Shown here in pieces: positions 20,852-31,726 of a stretch of DNA of 64,000 bases. The stretch is taken from the NCBI GenBank assembly GCA_963693085.1, contig OY856409.1, positions 1,332,388,415 to 1,332,452,414 on the forward strand, written 5' to 3'. Under the pieces are notes generated by a model. That model was given only the letters and a program-made list of their open reading frames with translations, searched no databases and was not told where the DNA came from. A program made the position numbers and the translations under genes. Position 1 is the stretch's first letter, and every line of letters begins with the position of its first letter. This stretch comes from Alisma plantago-aquatica. Its lineage: Eukaryota > Streptophyta > Magnoliopsida > Alismatales > Alismataceae.

Positions 20852-21950
20852 TAGATTGGAGCAATCTCTTCATACCAGTCATGTGTCGCGACGCGCCTGA
20901 GTCAACTATCCAAGATGTAGTAGAGCCAGAAGTTATGAGAGATGTAGCCTGATTACCCGCAGTAGATGCCAGGTTTGCTGATGATGAAGACGACGATCCC
21001 ACACTCATGTAATGTGTAGCCTGAATGAATCGATCATACTCCTCCTGAGTAAGAGTGATGTCGGTCCCAGAATTGGTGCCCACAGCTGAAGACGGAGAGG
21101 AATCTGTAGAAGTGGCACAATGTGCTGCCCCGACAGGAGGTGCAGCAGGTCTCCCATGTTTCTTCCAACACTTCTCCACTGTATGTCCCGGTTTGTCACA
21201 GAAGGTACACTTCGGACGTGTCCCACGTCCTCTGCCCGTACCAGGTCGTCCTCCTCTCACCGCAGCAGCTACGGATGCATGAGACTCCCCAGAGGATATA
21301 GTAGAGACCGGATTAACAGACTCAAAAATAGACTGTTGAATTCTCGAATATGCTTCTACAAAACTTGGCAATTTATCAGAAGCCAGAATGACGCTCCGAG
21401 CAGAACTGCAAATGGAATTAAGCCCGAATAGAAATTTAGCAGTGATCAAGTCGTCGCTATCTTTGATTTGTGCAGCAGCTGTCACAGGATGATAATAGCT
21501 CAACTCCTGAGCAAGTACATGAATAGCTCCAAAGTATTCCTCAAGGGACCTATCACCCTGTCTCTCAGCAAATAGACGATCATATATCATGAATAGCCGA
21601 AGAGCATTCTTCTCCTGGGAATAGTGTTGCTTCACTGCGTCCCATATCTCTTTAGTAGTAGTATAGAACACAAACCTAGCCGCAATTGCAGGCTCCATAC
21701 TATTCCATAACCAAGTTTTCACAAGACTGTCATGACGCTTCCATTTAGCGTATCCTTTATCAGTAGTGTCCAGGGGACCCGAGTCAACATGTCTCGCCTT
21801 ATCGCGAGAGTCTAAGACAGTGTGAACAGCGTTCATCCATAGTAGATAGTTTTTCCTGTTGAGTTTGATGGAGGGGATAGGAGACGCCTCGCCGTAGGGA
21901 ATCTTGGTGTCCTCCATTGTAGACGGGAACACAGTGACGGATTGATACAC
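20814..21950 (-). pseudogene. Copia 2 gag and protease N-terminal part
   Basis: The likely start is the Met at 21917 (MEDTKIPYGEASPIPS) rather than the first Met of the frame. Gag blocks are KLNRKNYLLWMNAV, WLWNSMEPAIAARFVF, EIWDAVKQHYSQEKNA, LEEYFGAI and AKFLFGLNSI. The CCHC knuckle is CTFCDKPGHTVEKC, and the protease has SWIVDSGASRHMTG. The frame closes at 20814, where the protease continues in the overlapping next frame, so a frameshift lies near 20840. Confidence 0.88.
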
Positions 21951-22444
21951 GTCACAGAGAAAGTTGAGGTGATGGAGAGATACACGTCACAAAGATAGAT
22001 GGGGTGACGGAGAGATACACGTCACAACCAAAAAGGAATGGATAAATGTGTTACTGACGCATTCACAGCCTCCAATCGATTTTCCTAGTCACACATGGAG
22101 GAGATGTGACTAGGAGTCCAACCGTCGGGTGATGAGTCCTCCGATTTAGATTTTAGACGGCCGTCAAATCACCCGAAGACCCCAAACAACTTGTGATGGA
22201 GTCTACGGCAGCGTTGGAGATCTACTGAAGACCCAACGTAGAAGGAGATAACCCTGCAAGCCCGGTGCCTCACTCCAGATCGGCGGATGGACTGCAGCCG
22301 GACGGCGGCCCTGTCGCTACCGCCGCTGCCTCTCGGCGGCGCCGCCGGCACGGAGAGAAAGAAAGAGGAGCGCTGCTGGCAAAGAGAAAGAAGGGAAAGG
22401 GAGAAGCGGTGGCGGAAGGAGAGAGATGCCCTAGATCGAGCTCT

Positions 22445-22456
22445 GCTCTGATACCA
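22445..22456 (-). promoter_or_regulatory. Primer-binding site of copia 2 (initiator-Met tRNA)
   Basis: In sense, TGGTATCAGAGC follows the 5' LTR end (...TTTTCACA) without a gap. Confidence 0.92.
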
Positions 22457-22795
22457 TGTGAAAAGCGGTGAGGGGGAGAGGAGACAAAATACCGAGAGAT
22501 TTGTCGGTTGCAAGGAGCAGCTTTCTTGAGAGAGCAATAGCCGTCTCACTTCTTTTTATATATTAGGGTAAGATACATTGTGGTACAAAGGAGAAAATGA
22601 TAGAAAAACAATAAAACAAATAATATAATGAAGATAGAACCAGGAGGTAGATCGCTGATTTCCGCCGTTGTGACAATCTCGATACCATCGACAGGACTGT
22701 CGATGGTATCGACGGAATGTTGTTTGTTGCTGTGACAATTTCGATACCATCGACCTCCTGTCGATAGTATCGACGGAGATGCAGGTTGTTTCACA
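22457..22795 (-). repeat. 5' LTR of copia 2
   Basis: This is the 339-bp partner of 17380-17718. It contains a perfect 15-base-arm palindrome at 22680-22711 and a second imperfect one at 22742-22772, both between the LTR start and its TATA box in sense. Confidence 0.92.
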
Positions 22796-23976
22796 GTAAA
22801 TATTGCAATTTTGTTTGCTAATAATTATGTTCTTTTTCTATCTCATTCTTCATGAATTGCTTGTTGGTTTGTGCTTATAATCAACTAGGAATTTAGGTAA
22901 ATTGCTTATATGTGTGAATTTTGGGATTTGCTCCTAGGTCCAATTCACGGATCCCTAGCCAGCCACCCATCTTCCTACATGCTAATCAATTCTCCTAACC
23001 GTAGTTGAGAGATCTAAGTAGCTAGTTTAGATGAATTTAGTATGATTAGCTTAGAGCTTTCTCAAGTCTAGAATGTGGGGATGTGTGGCCTAAAACTTCA
23101 CTTCCACTCTCATTACTACCCTCAACCCCTAATCACCCTAAGATCCTCTGATCTAGAAACCTAGGCTTGTTTAAACTCTAATTGAATTACACCTAAACCC
23201 TAACCCAATTGAGCCTCGTAAGGGTAGTAGGTGTTAGGGACTAGTTCTCCTATACACAACCTATCATGTCCATGGCCAGTTAGTAGTCTAGGGCAATTCA
23301 TTAGACTCTAACTTGTTGTTTGGTTTTGTAATCTAAATGAAAGCATAATGGTGCATCCCCCAAATAGCCCACACTTCCCTTTATTGCTTTAAAACCTTAA
23401 TTGTCTTCTTGCTTAGCTAGTGTTAGCATAGTTAGTTCTTTACTTACTTAGTTATCTTCTTGCCTTGTTCTTGCTAGTTTAGGTCTTTAATTGCTCTTTT
23501 GCCCTATTTGCTAGCTTAGTGTAGTGTAGACTTTTTCTTGCTTGCCTTAGTGTAGATTGCTCTTTTCTTGCCTTTGCTGCTTGCCTTGTCTTTTCTTGGT
23601 CATTAGAATTAAAAATCTAGGGTTAACTTATGTTTTGTTCTTGTTTGCTTTCTTTTAATTGCCCGTTGCTTAACCCTTAGTGTAATCAACTTCAAACCCT
23701 TCAACCCTAGACTCCATAGTAGGAACCTAGCCCAAAAACTAACCCAGCTCTAGTCCCCTTTTCTCCCTGTGGATCGACCATATACTTGCCGCCCTCCTAT
23801 ACTATGACACGACCATGTGCGCTTGCGGGTGTAGTGTTTTAGTGTGTGTAAGTGCATACGTGTAGGTCTTTATAAATTTTTGAAAGTTATCCCAAGTGTG
23901 TTCCGATCTCGTAGGGTGCATCTAGTCAAATCCTAATTGATTAGTATACACCTCTGGCAAGACGCATCAAGCTTTC

Positions 23977-23994
23977 TGGCGGCGTTGTCGAGGA
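23977..23994 (+). promoter_or_regulatory. Primer-binding site of the Athila-like element (tRNA-Asp type)
   Basis: TGGCGGCGTTGTCGAGGA matches the known Athila/Tat site TGGCGCCGTTGCCGGGGA at 15 of 18 positions. It lies seven bases after the LTR end, as is usual for this clade. Confidence 0.8.
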
Positions 23995-24166
23995 GAAAGG
24001 CGCTCAGCCTAGCTAGTTAGTTTTGCTTTGATCTTTTCCTACTGCCCTCATCATTGCTATTCTTTATTCTTTATTCTTCGTATTTTTGTGCATATTGGTT
24101 TGCTAACTTGCTTTCTTTTGTTTGATTGTGCCTTGTGCATGTGACAAGCCACTCGGGGAAGACAAG

Positions 24167-25140
24167 ATGGAAGGTCAAAATGCACCTCACAAGCCACTTC
24201 AAGAGTAATTCATGCCTAGCAACTACATATCGCCAATTACTAGTAGAGTTGATCAAATGTCAGGGGAGCAATTCTCCATCCTTCCAGGTCTTTTTGGGCT
24301 CCTACCCGCCTTCTACGGCTTGGAGAGTAAGAACCCCTACAAGCACTTGGATTCCTTTCTTGAAGTATGCTCCGCCTTCAAGACGCCGATAGTCAGTGAT
24401 GACACAATCCGGTTGACCTTGTTCTCATTCTCCCTCAAAGACGAAGCTAAAGATTGGTATGATTCAAGGAGGGACATCATGAGCTGGGAAGAGACGAAGA
24501 ATGCCTTTTTGAGAAAATTCTACACCATTGTAAGGTTGACACAAATGCGGCGTGCCATAGTGAGTTTCAGTCAAATGGGCAGTGAGCAATTTCACAATGC
24601 TTGGGAGAGATTTAAGAAGATGTTGAGAGAGTGCCCACACCATGAGATCCCTTTGTGCAGCTAGTTCAGTCCTTTTACTCCGGTCTATCTTTAATGGGTC
24701 AAGCTACAGTAGATTCTTCTTGTGGAGGAGTTTTTATGGTTAGGCCACTTGAGGAGATATGGCATTGTTTGAGCAGCTGGCACTGGCAGAAGGTTCAAGA
24801 ATTCGAGCTTTTAGCATGATGAATGACGGTGGTCGCGCCTTTGGTGTGACATCTTCAGCTCATAGTGATTCAAGCCCGCAAGTGATGAAGATTCTTAGTG
24901 ATATGTTGAGCTTCATGAAGAACCAAGTGAGAAGTGTTCCTTGTCACTCAGTCAATTCTATTGAGTTTCACGATGAAGAAATGAAGACGCCTCACTCCTA
25001 CAGCTACACGGAACCATAAAGTCCAAGATATAGCTCAAGGTTTGAGGAAGAAGTTCTCTCTAGGTTAAAAAGCTTTGATGATGTCCAAAGAGAATGTTAC
25101 AAGGCTTAAAGAAAGGATAGAGCAGCTATCTTCCATACTT
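24167..25140 (+). pseudogene. Athila/Tat-like gag, broken and truncated
   Basis: The ATG at 24167 (MEGQNAPHKPLQE) meets TAA at 24206-24208. The same frame continues at 24212 with the Retrotrans_gag core: NPYKHLDSFLEVCSAFK, RLTLFSFSLKDEAKDWYDS, SWEETKNAFLRKFY and FHNAWERFKKMLRECPHH. After a stop at 24664 the homology shifts frame (QSFYSGLSLMGQATVDS), then 24759-25019 and a short tail to about 25140. No protease, reverse transcriptase or integrase follows: the sequence is cut off at the direct repeat beginning 25146. Confidence 0.8.
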
Positions 25141-25145
25141 GCTCT

Positions 25146-25817
25146 CCATTCAAATACAACACAAATATTACATCAAATAACTAAATATGTCGTAACATCA
25201 CATATATTATACTAAAACAATACATATATCACTTCAAAATATAGCCTACATCACATAAATATATGAATATAAGAAAGTATATCGAACCCATTTTGTCCGA
25301 TTTCTAAACGTGAACTCAACCCTTTTAGACCTGGATTTGTAATTTTAAACTCAAAACGGTCATGTATCATCACAACTGAAAGTTGGATCCAATTTTTTCT
25401 GGATCAAACACAATCGAGTTTGTGGATTCAGTCAAATTTTGACAGCCGCAATTATTTAAATAAATATTACATGTTGTTCAGACAATATATAAAGAAAACA
25501 ATCAAATATCAAAACAATTAAGCGGGCAGACAGGAGAAGCAAACATGAAATGTTAGCTGGTTACTCATTGAAATGATAAGCACGCAAACAGATAAAACAC
25601 ACAGCCCGAAAAACAAACCAGGCAAGCTGGCAGTTGGAAAGCTGATTAACGTTCTCCTATACGGTATCGAGTAGGTGAAGTAGGCTGAAAAGAAGAAAAA
25701 AATAAAAATGGCTGGCTGGTCACTCGGTTTAAGAGATAGAGATGTGGAGTTGAATAAGAGATAAAGATGTGCGATTGAAATAAGCAGGCATGTTGGCAGT
25801 TGGAAACCAGATTGGTT
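25146..25817. repeat. Direct repeat copy A, about 670 bp, unclassified
   Basis: This AT-rich non-coding block starts CCATTCAAATACAACAC and is nearly identical to 28584-29254. It has no TG/CA ends, no inverted termini and no clear TSD. It directly follows the truncated Athila gag. What element it belongs to is unknown to me. Confidence 0.8.
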
Positions 25818-26021
25818 GTCTCTGTCCTCGCTTTTGTAGAAAAATAGGTTTTTTTTTAATTAATTAAGCAAGCTACTCAAATAATGGTTGTCAACACTTT
25901 TAACTTTATTTATAAATATTAACATAATCAAGTTGTTTTAATACCAGCTGACGAAAAAATAGAAGCAAGATGCCCTGACCGATTTGTTTAGATAGAACAC
26001 AACAACAACATGGTCACTTTT

Positions 26022-28079
26022 GTCATCATCATCATCATCATCTAAGCCTCAGTCCCAACTATGTTGGGGTCGGCTACATGGATCCTTTGTTTCCATTCAG
26101 CTCTATCATGGGCCATATTCTGGTTAAGATGTAGAGATTCAAAATCTCTCTTTATAAGCTCATCCCATGTTAATTTAGGCCTTCCTCTTCTTCTATTTAT
26201 AGTGTTTGGCTCAATAGCATTGCTTCGTATAGGCGCACTAGTTGGTCTGCGTTGCACATGTCCATATCATCTGAGTCGGCCCTCGCGCAGCTTGTCCTCA
26301 ATGCTCGCCACCCCCACTTTATTCCTGATATAGTCATTTCTCAAACGATCTTTTCTTGTCTTCCCACACATTCATCTCAACATACGCATTTCAGCCACGT
26401 TCATCTTGTTGAGACCATGTTTCTTCACCGCCCACCATTCACTCCCATAGAGCATGGCTGGTCGTATAGTTGTTCTATAAAACTTACTTTTTAACCTGAG
26501 AGGGATCTTCCGATCGCATAATACTCCAGTTGCACTCCTCCATTTCAACCATCCCGCAATGATCCGGTGGCAAACACCATTTTGGACATCCCCGTCAATT
26601 TGAATAATAGAACCCAAGTAACGAAATTTATCACATTTTGGTATATCTACACCGCCCAACTTGGCTCCATCATTCACCCTACGAAATTGGCTGAAATTGC
26701 AATGCATATACTCGGTTTTGCTCCTACTAATCATCCATCCATTTGATTCCAATGCTTTTCTCCAATGTTCAACTTTATCATTCAATCCATCTTTAGTTTC
26801 GTCGATCAACACAATATCATCTGCAAATAACATACACCAAGGAATATCATCCTGAACATTCTTTGTCAACTCATCCATAACAAGAACGAATAGATATGGG
26901 CTGAGTGTGGATCCTTGGTGTACCCCAACCGTGATAGGAAAAGTTGGTGTCTCTCCTCCAGGAGTCTTGACACTTGCAATAAAGCTATCATGCATGTCTT
27001 TGATCAAGTCAATGTATTGGATTGGCACACCCTTTTTCTTCAAAACCATCCACAACACTTCTCTGGGTACTCGATCATACGCTTTTTCTAGATCGATAAA
27101 CACCATATGAAGATCTCTTTTGCTTTGTCTATACTTCTCCATAAGCCTCCTTATTATAAAAATAGCATCTGTTGTTGATCTTCCAAGCATGAAACCAAAT
27201 TGGTTGTTTAATACCTGTGTTATAGATCTTAACCTCTGCTCAATAATCCTCTCCCAAAGCTTCATCGTGTGACTCATCAGCTTGATACCTCTGTAGTTTG
27301 TACAGCTCTGAACGTCACCTCTGTTCTTGTAGATGGGGACTATTGTACTATTTCTCCATTCATCCGACATCTTCTTGGTCTTCATGATCTTGTTAAAGAA
27401 ATTTGTTAACCACATAACTCCTTCATCCCCCATACTCTTCCATGCATCAATGGGAATACCGTCTGGTCCGCATGCCTTTCTCATTTTCATCTTTTTCAAA
27501 GCATTTTTGACCTCAAATGGTGAAACTCGTCGTGTGTAAATGATATCTCTTGTATTCATGTCACACGAGTCTCTAACATTATATGCAGTTTCTCCATTGA
27601 AAAGCTTATGGAAGTAATTTCTCCACTGGTTCTTGATATCATCGTCCTTCACCAATACTCTACCATCTTCATTCTTGATGCATTTTACTTGACTCAAGTC
27701 TCTTCCTTTCCTTTCTCTTATACGAGCCATTTTATATATATCTTTTTCCCCTTCTCTAGTGTCCAGCTTCTTATACATATCATCAAAGTATCTGGACCTT
27801 GCCTCCCGAACAACCTTTTTTCTTCTTTCTTTACTTGCTTGTATCTTTGGAACGTTGCATCATCTCGAGATTTGGGCAAACTCCTATAGATCTCGCTTTT
27901 CAATTTAATAGCCTTTTGTACTTCATCATTCCACCACCAAGTCGCTTTATGTGGAGGCCCACAACCTTTAGACTCCCCCAAAACCTCTTTGAAAAATTTT
28001 GTTATGCAGGAGCTCATGTTATGCCACATAGTGTTAGCATCAGACTCCAAGTTCCAAGTTACCTCCTTGATGAGTTTAC
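26022..28079 (-). mobile_element. 5'-truncated RTE-clade LINE (LINE 1)
   Basis: The minus-strand insertion of 2058 bp is flanked by a 14-bp TSD, ACATGGTCACTTTT (26008-26021 and 28080-28093). In sense it ends GGCTTAGATGATGATGATG..., a GAT-repeat tail instead of poly(A), as in plant RTE elements. The endonuclease domain is missing. Its 3' end matches that of LINE 2 at 63280-63326. Confidence 0.9.
26042..28079 (-). pseudogene. RTE reverse transcriptase of LINE 1, broken
   Basis: The 468-codon core (26372-27778) has [78 protein letters not shown] and the active site [10 protein letters not shown]. Upstream, 27790-28079 is in another frame (TWWWNDEVQKAIKLK), so there is a frameshift near 27800. 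Two stops fall where LINE 2 has Trp: TGA at 26372-26374 (RWMCGK) and TGA at 26267-26269 (RWYGH), both TGG-to-TGA type. The tail piece 26042-26257 ends RIHVADPNIVGTEA. It would carry out target-primed reverse transcription if intact. Confidence 0.92.
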
Positions 28080-28093
28080 ACATGGTCACTTTT

Positions 28094-28583
28094 ATATAGA
28101 AAAAAATTAAAAAAGATTCAATAGCAGCTGACAACAAAAAATGAAAAAAAATGGAACCAAGACATTTGAGAAAAAGACTTGTTGAAAAAAGGTAACTAAC
28201 ATGAACTTATAACAACATATTGATTGTGTTCGTCTTAGAGCACCAGTCAAGGTCAGCGAAAGACATATACATCCCGACTGAGATGCTTAAAAAATAGTTG
28301 ATAAAATAAATTAAAAGTAGTTAGCATAAGCAAGCTGCTCTAATGACAATTTATAGTTCATCAAAAATGATTAGTGAAAGAAAACTGCTTGAACAACTAC
28401 AAATAAAAAAAAATTAAAACTAACCGAAGTAAGCTGCATTAAACCAACTTATTCGATTAGACACCCAACACCAATATGTGTCGTCATTTTTGTAAAGGAA
28501 AAGATTGAAAAAAAAAATCCAGTAGCATTATTGGTATTACTTAACACACAAGTAAAATCTAACAAATTAGGATTATCACAATA
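28094..28583. other. AT-rich spacer between LINE 1 and repeat copy B
   Basis: No coding sequence is seen. Short motifs such as AAGCAAGCTGCTC recur here and in 25818-26007 (AAGCAAGCTACTC), as does CAGCTGAC(A/G)A. The two spacers were one stretch of about 690 bp before LINE 1 inserted. Confidence 0.5.
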
Positions 28584-29254
28584 CCATTCAAATACAACAC
28601 AAATATCACATCAAATAACTAAATATGTCGCAACATCACATATATTATACCAAAACAATACATGTATCACTTCAAAATATAGCCTACATCACATAAATAT
28701 ATGAATATAAGTATATCGAACCCATTTTGTCCGATTTCTAAACGTGAACTCAACCCTTTTAGACCTGAATTTGTAATTTTAAACTCAAAACGGACCTGTA
28801 TTATCACAACTGAAAGTTGGATCCATTTTTTTCTGGATCGAACACAATTGAGTTCATGGATTCAGTCAAATTTTGACAGCCGCAATTATTTAAATAAATA
28901 TTACATGTTGTTCAGACAATATATAAAGAAAACAATCAAATATCAAAACAATTAAGCGGGCAGACAGGAGAAACAAACATGAAATGTTAGCTGGTTACTC
29001 ATTGAAATGATAAACACGCAAACAGATAAAACACACAGCCCAAAAAACAAACCAGGCAAGCTGGCAGTTGGAAAGCTGATTAATGTTCTCCTATACGGTA
29101 TCGAGTAGGTGAAGTAGGCTGAAAAGAAGAAAAAAGTAAAAAATGGCTAGCTGGTCACTCGGTTTAAGAGATAGAGATGTGGAATTGAATAAGAGATAAA
29201 GATGTGCGATTGAAATAAGCAGGCATGCTGGCAGTTGGATACCAGACTGGTGGC
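28584..29254. repeat. Direct repeat copy B, about 670 bp
   Basis: This near-identical copy of 25146-25817, in the same orientation, differs by a few substitutions and a 4-bp indel (AAGTATATCG versus AAGAAAGTATATCG). The two copies are 3.4 kb apart. Confidence 0.8.
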
Positions 29255-29531
29255 TGCCTCTTATTTATATGGATATAGATTCTCATAACGAATTTTTCAT
29301 GTGGCAAATGCCATGCCCAAATTTTGCAAGAATCTCGTACTAGACCCGAATTCCACAAACCATTCCCAAATGTTACAGAGTATCCCTGATTTTCCCAAAT
29401 TATTCCTGGATTTCATGAATCGTTCATTCATGAAATAAGAACATGCTATATAATTTGCATTTGGAAATCGAGAATCAATAAGCCTATCATGTGTGTTCAT
29501 GTATATAATTATAGATCAATATATTTGTCAT

Positions 29532-30582
29532 AACTCCGCCTATGTTTCAGACATTTTGTGCATATGTAGCCGGTCCCAAGCCTGGGTAAAGGAGGAGGGT
29601 TGGTGGTAGGTTGAGAGTCAGCCATAAAAACTTTGTCACTCTTTCTATGGCATGGATCCTTATAAAAATTTCGTTGGAGCGTCCCTAACTAGTGAGGCGT
29701 TGCATCGGCTCCCGGGTGCAGTGATAAATATGCAAGGGGTTTCGACACAACAGCGTCCAGTTGTGTTGAAGGGCAAACAAGGGTTTCCACATCTTGGACT
29801 GGTGTGGGTAAAGAAGCTAGTCCCGCTGCATCATTGCCAGGATGTAGTGAAAAATGTGCAAGGGTTACCACATCGTGGACGGGTGTGGGTAAAGAAACTA
29901 GTCCCACCATATTGCCCAGATGTAGTGAAAAATGTGCAAGGGAAACATTTTTGACGAAGGCAGGTAAAGAAGAAGGTTCAATAAAAAAGGATTTAAGTTG
30001 GATCTTGGAGTATTGGCTCTTTGACAGGGAAATCTTTGGAGATAGTGGATACCATGATGAGAAGAAAAGTCAATATAGCTTGCTTGCAGGAAATCAAGTG
30101 GACAGGGAAACGTTGTAGAGAGATTGGAGACACAGGATACAAAATATGGTATACAGGTAGTGATAAGCGTAGAAATGGTGTAGATATTATTGTTGATAAG
30201 GCGTTAAAGGATGATGTTGTCAAGATCACAAGGATGGGTGATAGAATCATAGCTATCGAGGTTGTTCTTTGGGGAAAGATTTTTAACATTATTAGCGTTT
30301 ATGCCCCCCAAGTTGGCCTTAGTGAGGAGGCTAAGAAGGATTTTTGGGACAAAATGGATGGATTGATGTAGGGAATACTGACACATGAGAAGATCATTAT
30401 TGGGAGTGATTTAAATGGCTATGTGGGGAGTAGCAATGATGGATATGAGAGAGTTCATGGTAGTTTTGGATATGGTAGTAGAAACGGAGGAGAGAGGATA
30501 TTAGACTTTGCAGTTGCAGATGATATGATTCTGGCAAACACAGATTTCAAAAAAAATAGAATCTCATAAGATTACTCTCAAG
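29532..30582 (+). pseudogene. LINE 2 piece 1: leader and APE-type endonuclease
   Basis: After a leader and an ATG at 29652 come repeats (see 29700-29945). The endonuclease then starts GSLTGKSLEIVDTMMRRKVN and has NIACLQEIKWTG (metal-binding Glu), the GVDIIVDKALKD segment, NIISVYAPQVGLSEEAKKDF and, after a stop at 30369, IIIGSDLNGYVG. This is the AP-endonuclease-like domain that nicks target DNA. Frame changes near 30010 and the stop disable it. The last part (SDH region) is cut by the MITE at 30583. Confidence 0.85.
29700..29945 (+). repeat. 81-bp tandem repeats in the LINE 2 5' region
   Basis: GGTGTGGGTAAAGAA starts at 29801 and 29882, each followed by CTAGTCCC and GATGTAGTGAAAAATGTGCA. A diverged earlier unit begins near 29715. 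The 81-base period equals 27 codons. It resembles repeated leader segments seen in some LINE 5' ends; a promoter role is possible but not shown. Confidence 0.75.
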
Positions 30583-31191
30583 CAATGTTTTAAAAAACGT
30601 GAAGCGGGAGGCGTGCGGACGGGACCTTGTGGCCGATTAAGCGGCAGGCGGGTGATTAAGCGGGCGATTTTTGAAAAAGCGGATGCTTAAAAACTTATAT
30701 ATTTATATACAAAATTACATGTATGTGTATATAAAAATTATATTTCTAAGGAAATCAGTAATACTAACCAGTAGTATCAATTAGTAATGAACGAAATCTG
30801 CAGTAAAATCAGTAAAAACATTAGAAGTATAATAGAGTAATACGATATTTACTTGGATATATTACAGCAGTACCTTATTATATACAGCTTACATACAAAG
30901 TTTGCATTCTAAAGTAGGTCTAGGTATATCATAGAACATTTAATGTATACAAGCTTCATATATTATACTCAATACTACTTGGATTATAAATTTAATTAAC
31001 ATTACATTCTTACAGCAGCATTTTTTTCAAAAAGCGGAAAAAAGCGGGAAAAAAGCGGGGAAAAAGCGGGTGAATCGGGAAAAAAGCGGGCGCTTTTCTT
31101 CAAACTGAGTAAGCGGGCGCTTAAGGGCAAAATTAAGCGGATGGTTGCTTGAGCGATTAAGCGGCCGCCTAGGCCGTTTTTTAATACACTG
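30583..31191. mobile_element. 609-bp hAT MITE in LINE 2
   Basis: The ends are inverted: CAATGTTTTAAAAAACG on the left and, reverse-complemented, CAGTGTATTAAAAAACG on the right. The 8-bp TSD is CTCTCAAG/CTTTCAAG (30575-30582 and 31192-31199, one mismatch). Both subterminal regions are packed with AAGCGGG motifs. It has no coding sequence. The end sequence and TSD size are those of plant hAT MITEs. Confidence 0.88.
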
Positions 31192-31564
31192 CTTTCAAGA
31201 GTGGGCACAATTGTAGCTAAATTGATTATCTTCTTACAAGGCAAGTGTGGGCTCTGATCTCCAAACCACGATTTAAACTTAGCGGAAGCGATTCGATTAG
31301 CAGCGGAATACCAAAAATCAGCGGAAATTAAAACTTTTTGTGGTAAAGCATTGAAACCATAAAACTTTCTTCATAAAAGGAGATAAACTGTTTACATCTC
31401 AGATAATTACTTCTTGAGTAATTATATACAACATGATACAAAATCTCAAGAACTCATAGCTAAAATCTCAGACCAAAAGACTCCAAGACCTTAGAGTACA
31501 GAGGACACATAGGACTGACTCTAACTACACCACATGGCAGGCTAGATCTCCACCTGAGATTTTA

Positions 31565-31726
31565 CTACTGCCCCTGGTGCTGCTGCTGCTGGGACTGGTC
31601 ACCTGTAGACCTGTTCCTCCGTCCTCGACGTCCACCTAAAAAGTTGAAGTCTACGGGGTGAGACAATTTTACATAATTGTCCCAGCGAGAGTTATAACTC
31701 TCCACCAGAAGCTTTATTATAACATC
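31565..31726 (-). CDS. 53-codon reading frame in LTR 1 (unknown function)
   Basis: Between a TGA and a TAG, in sense near the 3' end of U5, runs an open frame reading DVIIKLLVESYNSRWDNYVK, then LSHPVDFNFLGGRRGRRNRS, then a Gln-rich end (QSQQQQHQGQ). It lacks an ATG, so it would need splicing or readthrough to be made. The composition looks protein-like: an aromatic core, then an Arg/Gly basic patch, then poly-Gln. It is unchanged in the other two LTRs. I do not recognise the family. Confidence 0.35.
   Translation of the reverse strand, partial: DVIIKLLVESYNSRWDNYVKLSHPVDFNFLGGRRGRRNRSTGDQSQQQQHQGQ

Larger units (their letters stand above)
17380..22795 (-). mobile_element. Ty1/copia retrotransposon (copia 2), defective
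   Basis: This 5.4-kb minus-strand element has 339-bp LTRs, TG...CA ends and an exact TSD GTAAA at 17375-17379 and 22796-22800. It sits inside the Athila-like LTR. By my count the LTRs differ at about 16 of 339 sites (4.7%), mostly transitions, so it is older than copia 1. All domains are present but in at least five reading pieces. Confidence 0.93.
16331..23969 (+). repeat. Athila/Tat-like gypsy 5' LTR, split by copia 2
   Basis: The LTR starts TGATGCAGATG (16331) and ends ACGCATCA (23969), giving the TGATGC...GCATCA termini typical of plant Athila/Tat LTRs, directly before a tRNA-Asp-type primer site. Without copia 2 (17380-22795 and one GTAAA) it is about 2.2 kb. A TATA-like CTATATATATG is at 16989-16999. 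Open frames inside it (for example 16578-17132) show no protein signature. 22801-23960 is its second half, AT-rich with no genes. No 3' LTR exists in the window. Confidence 0.75.

Noticed and set aside
31600..31620. CTG/CAG run as a microsatellite of interest
   Set aside because: Only four or five units and identical in all three LTRs; it encodes the Gln run of the 53-codon frame and shows no length variation.
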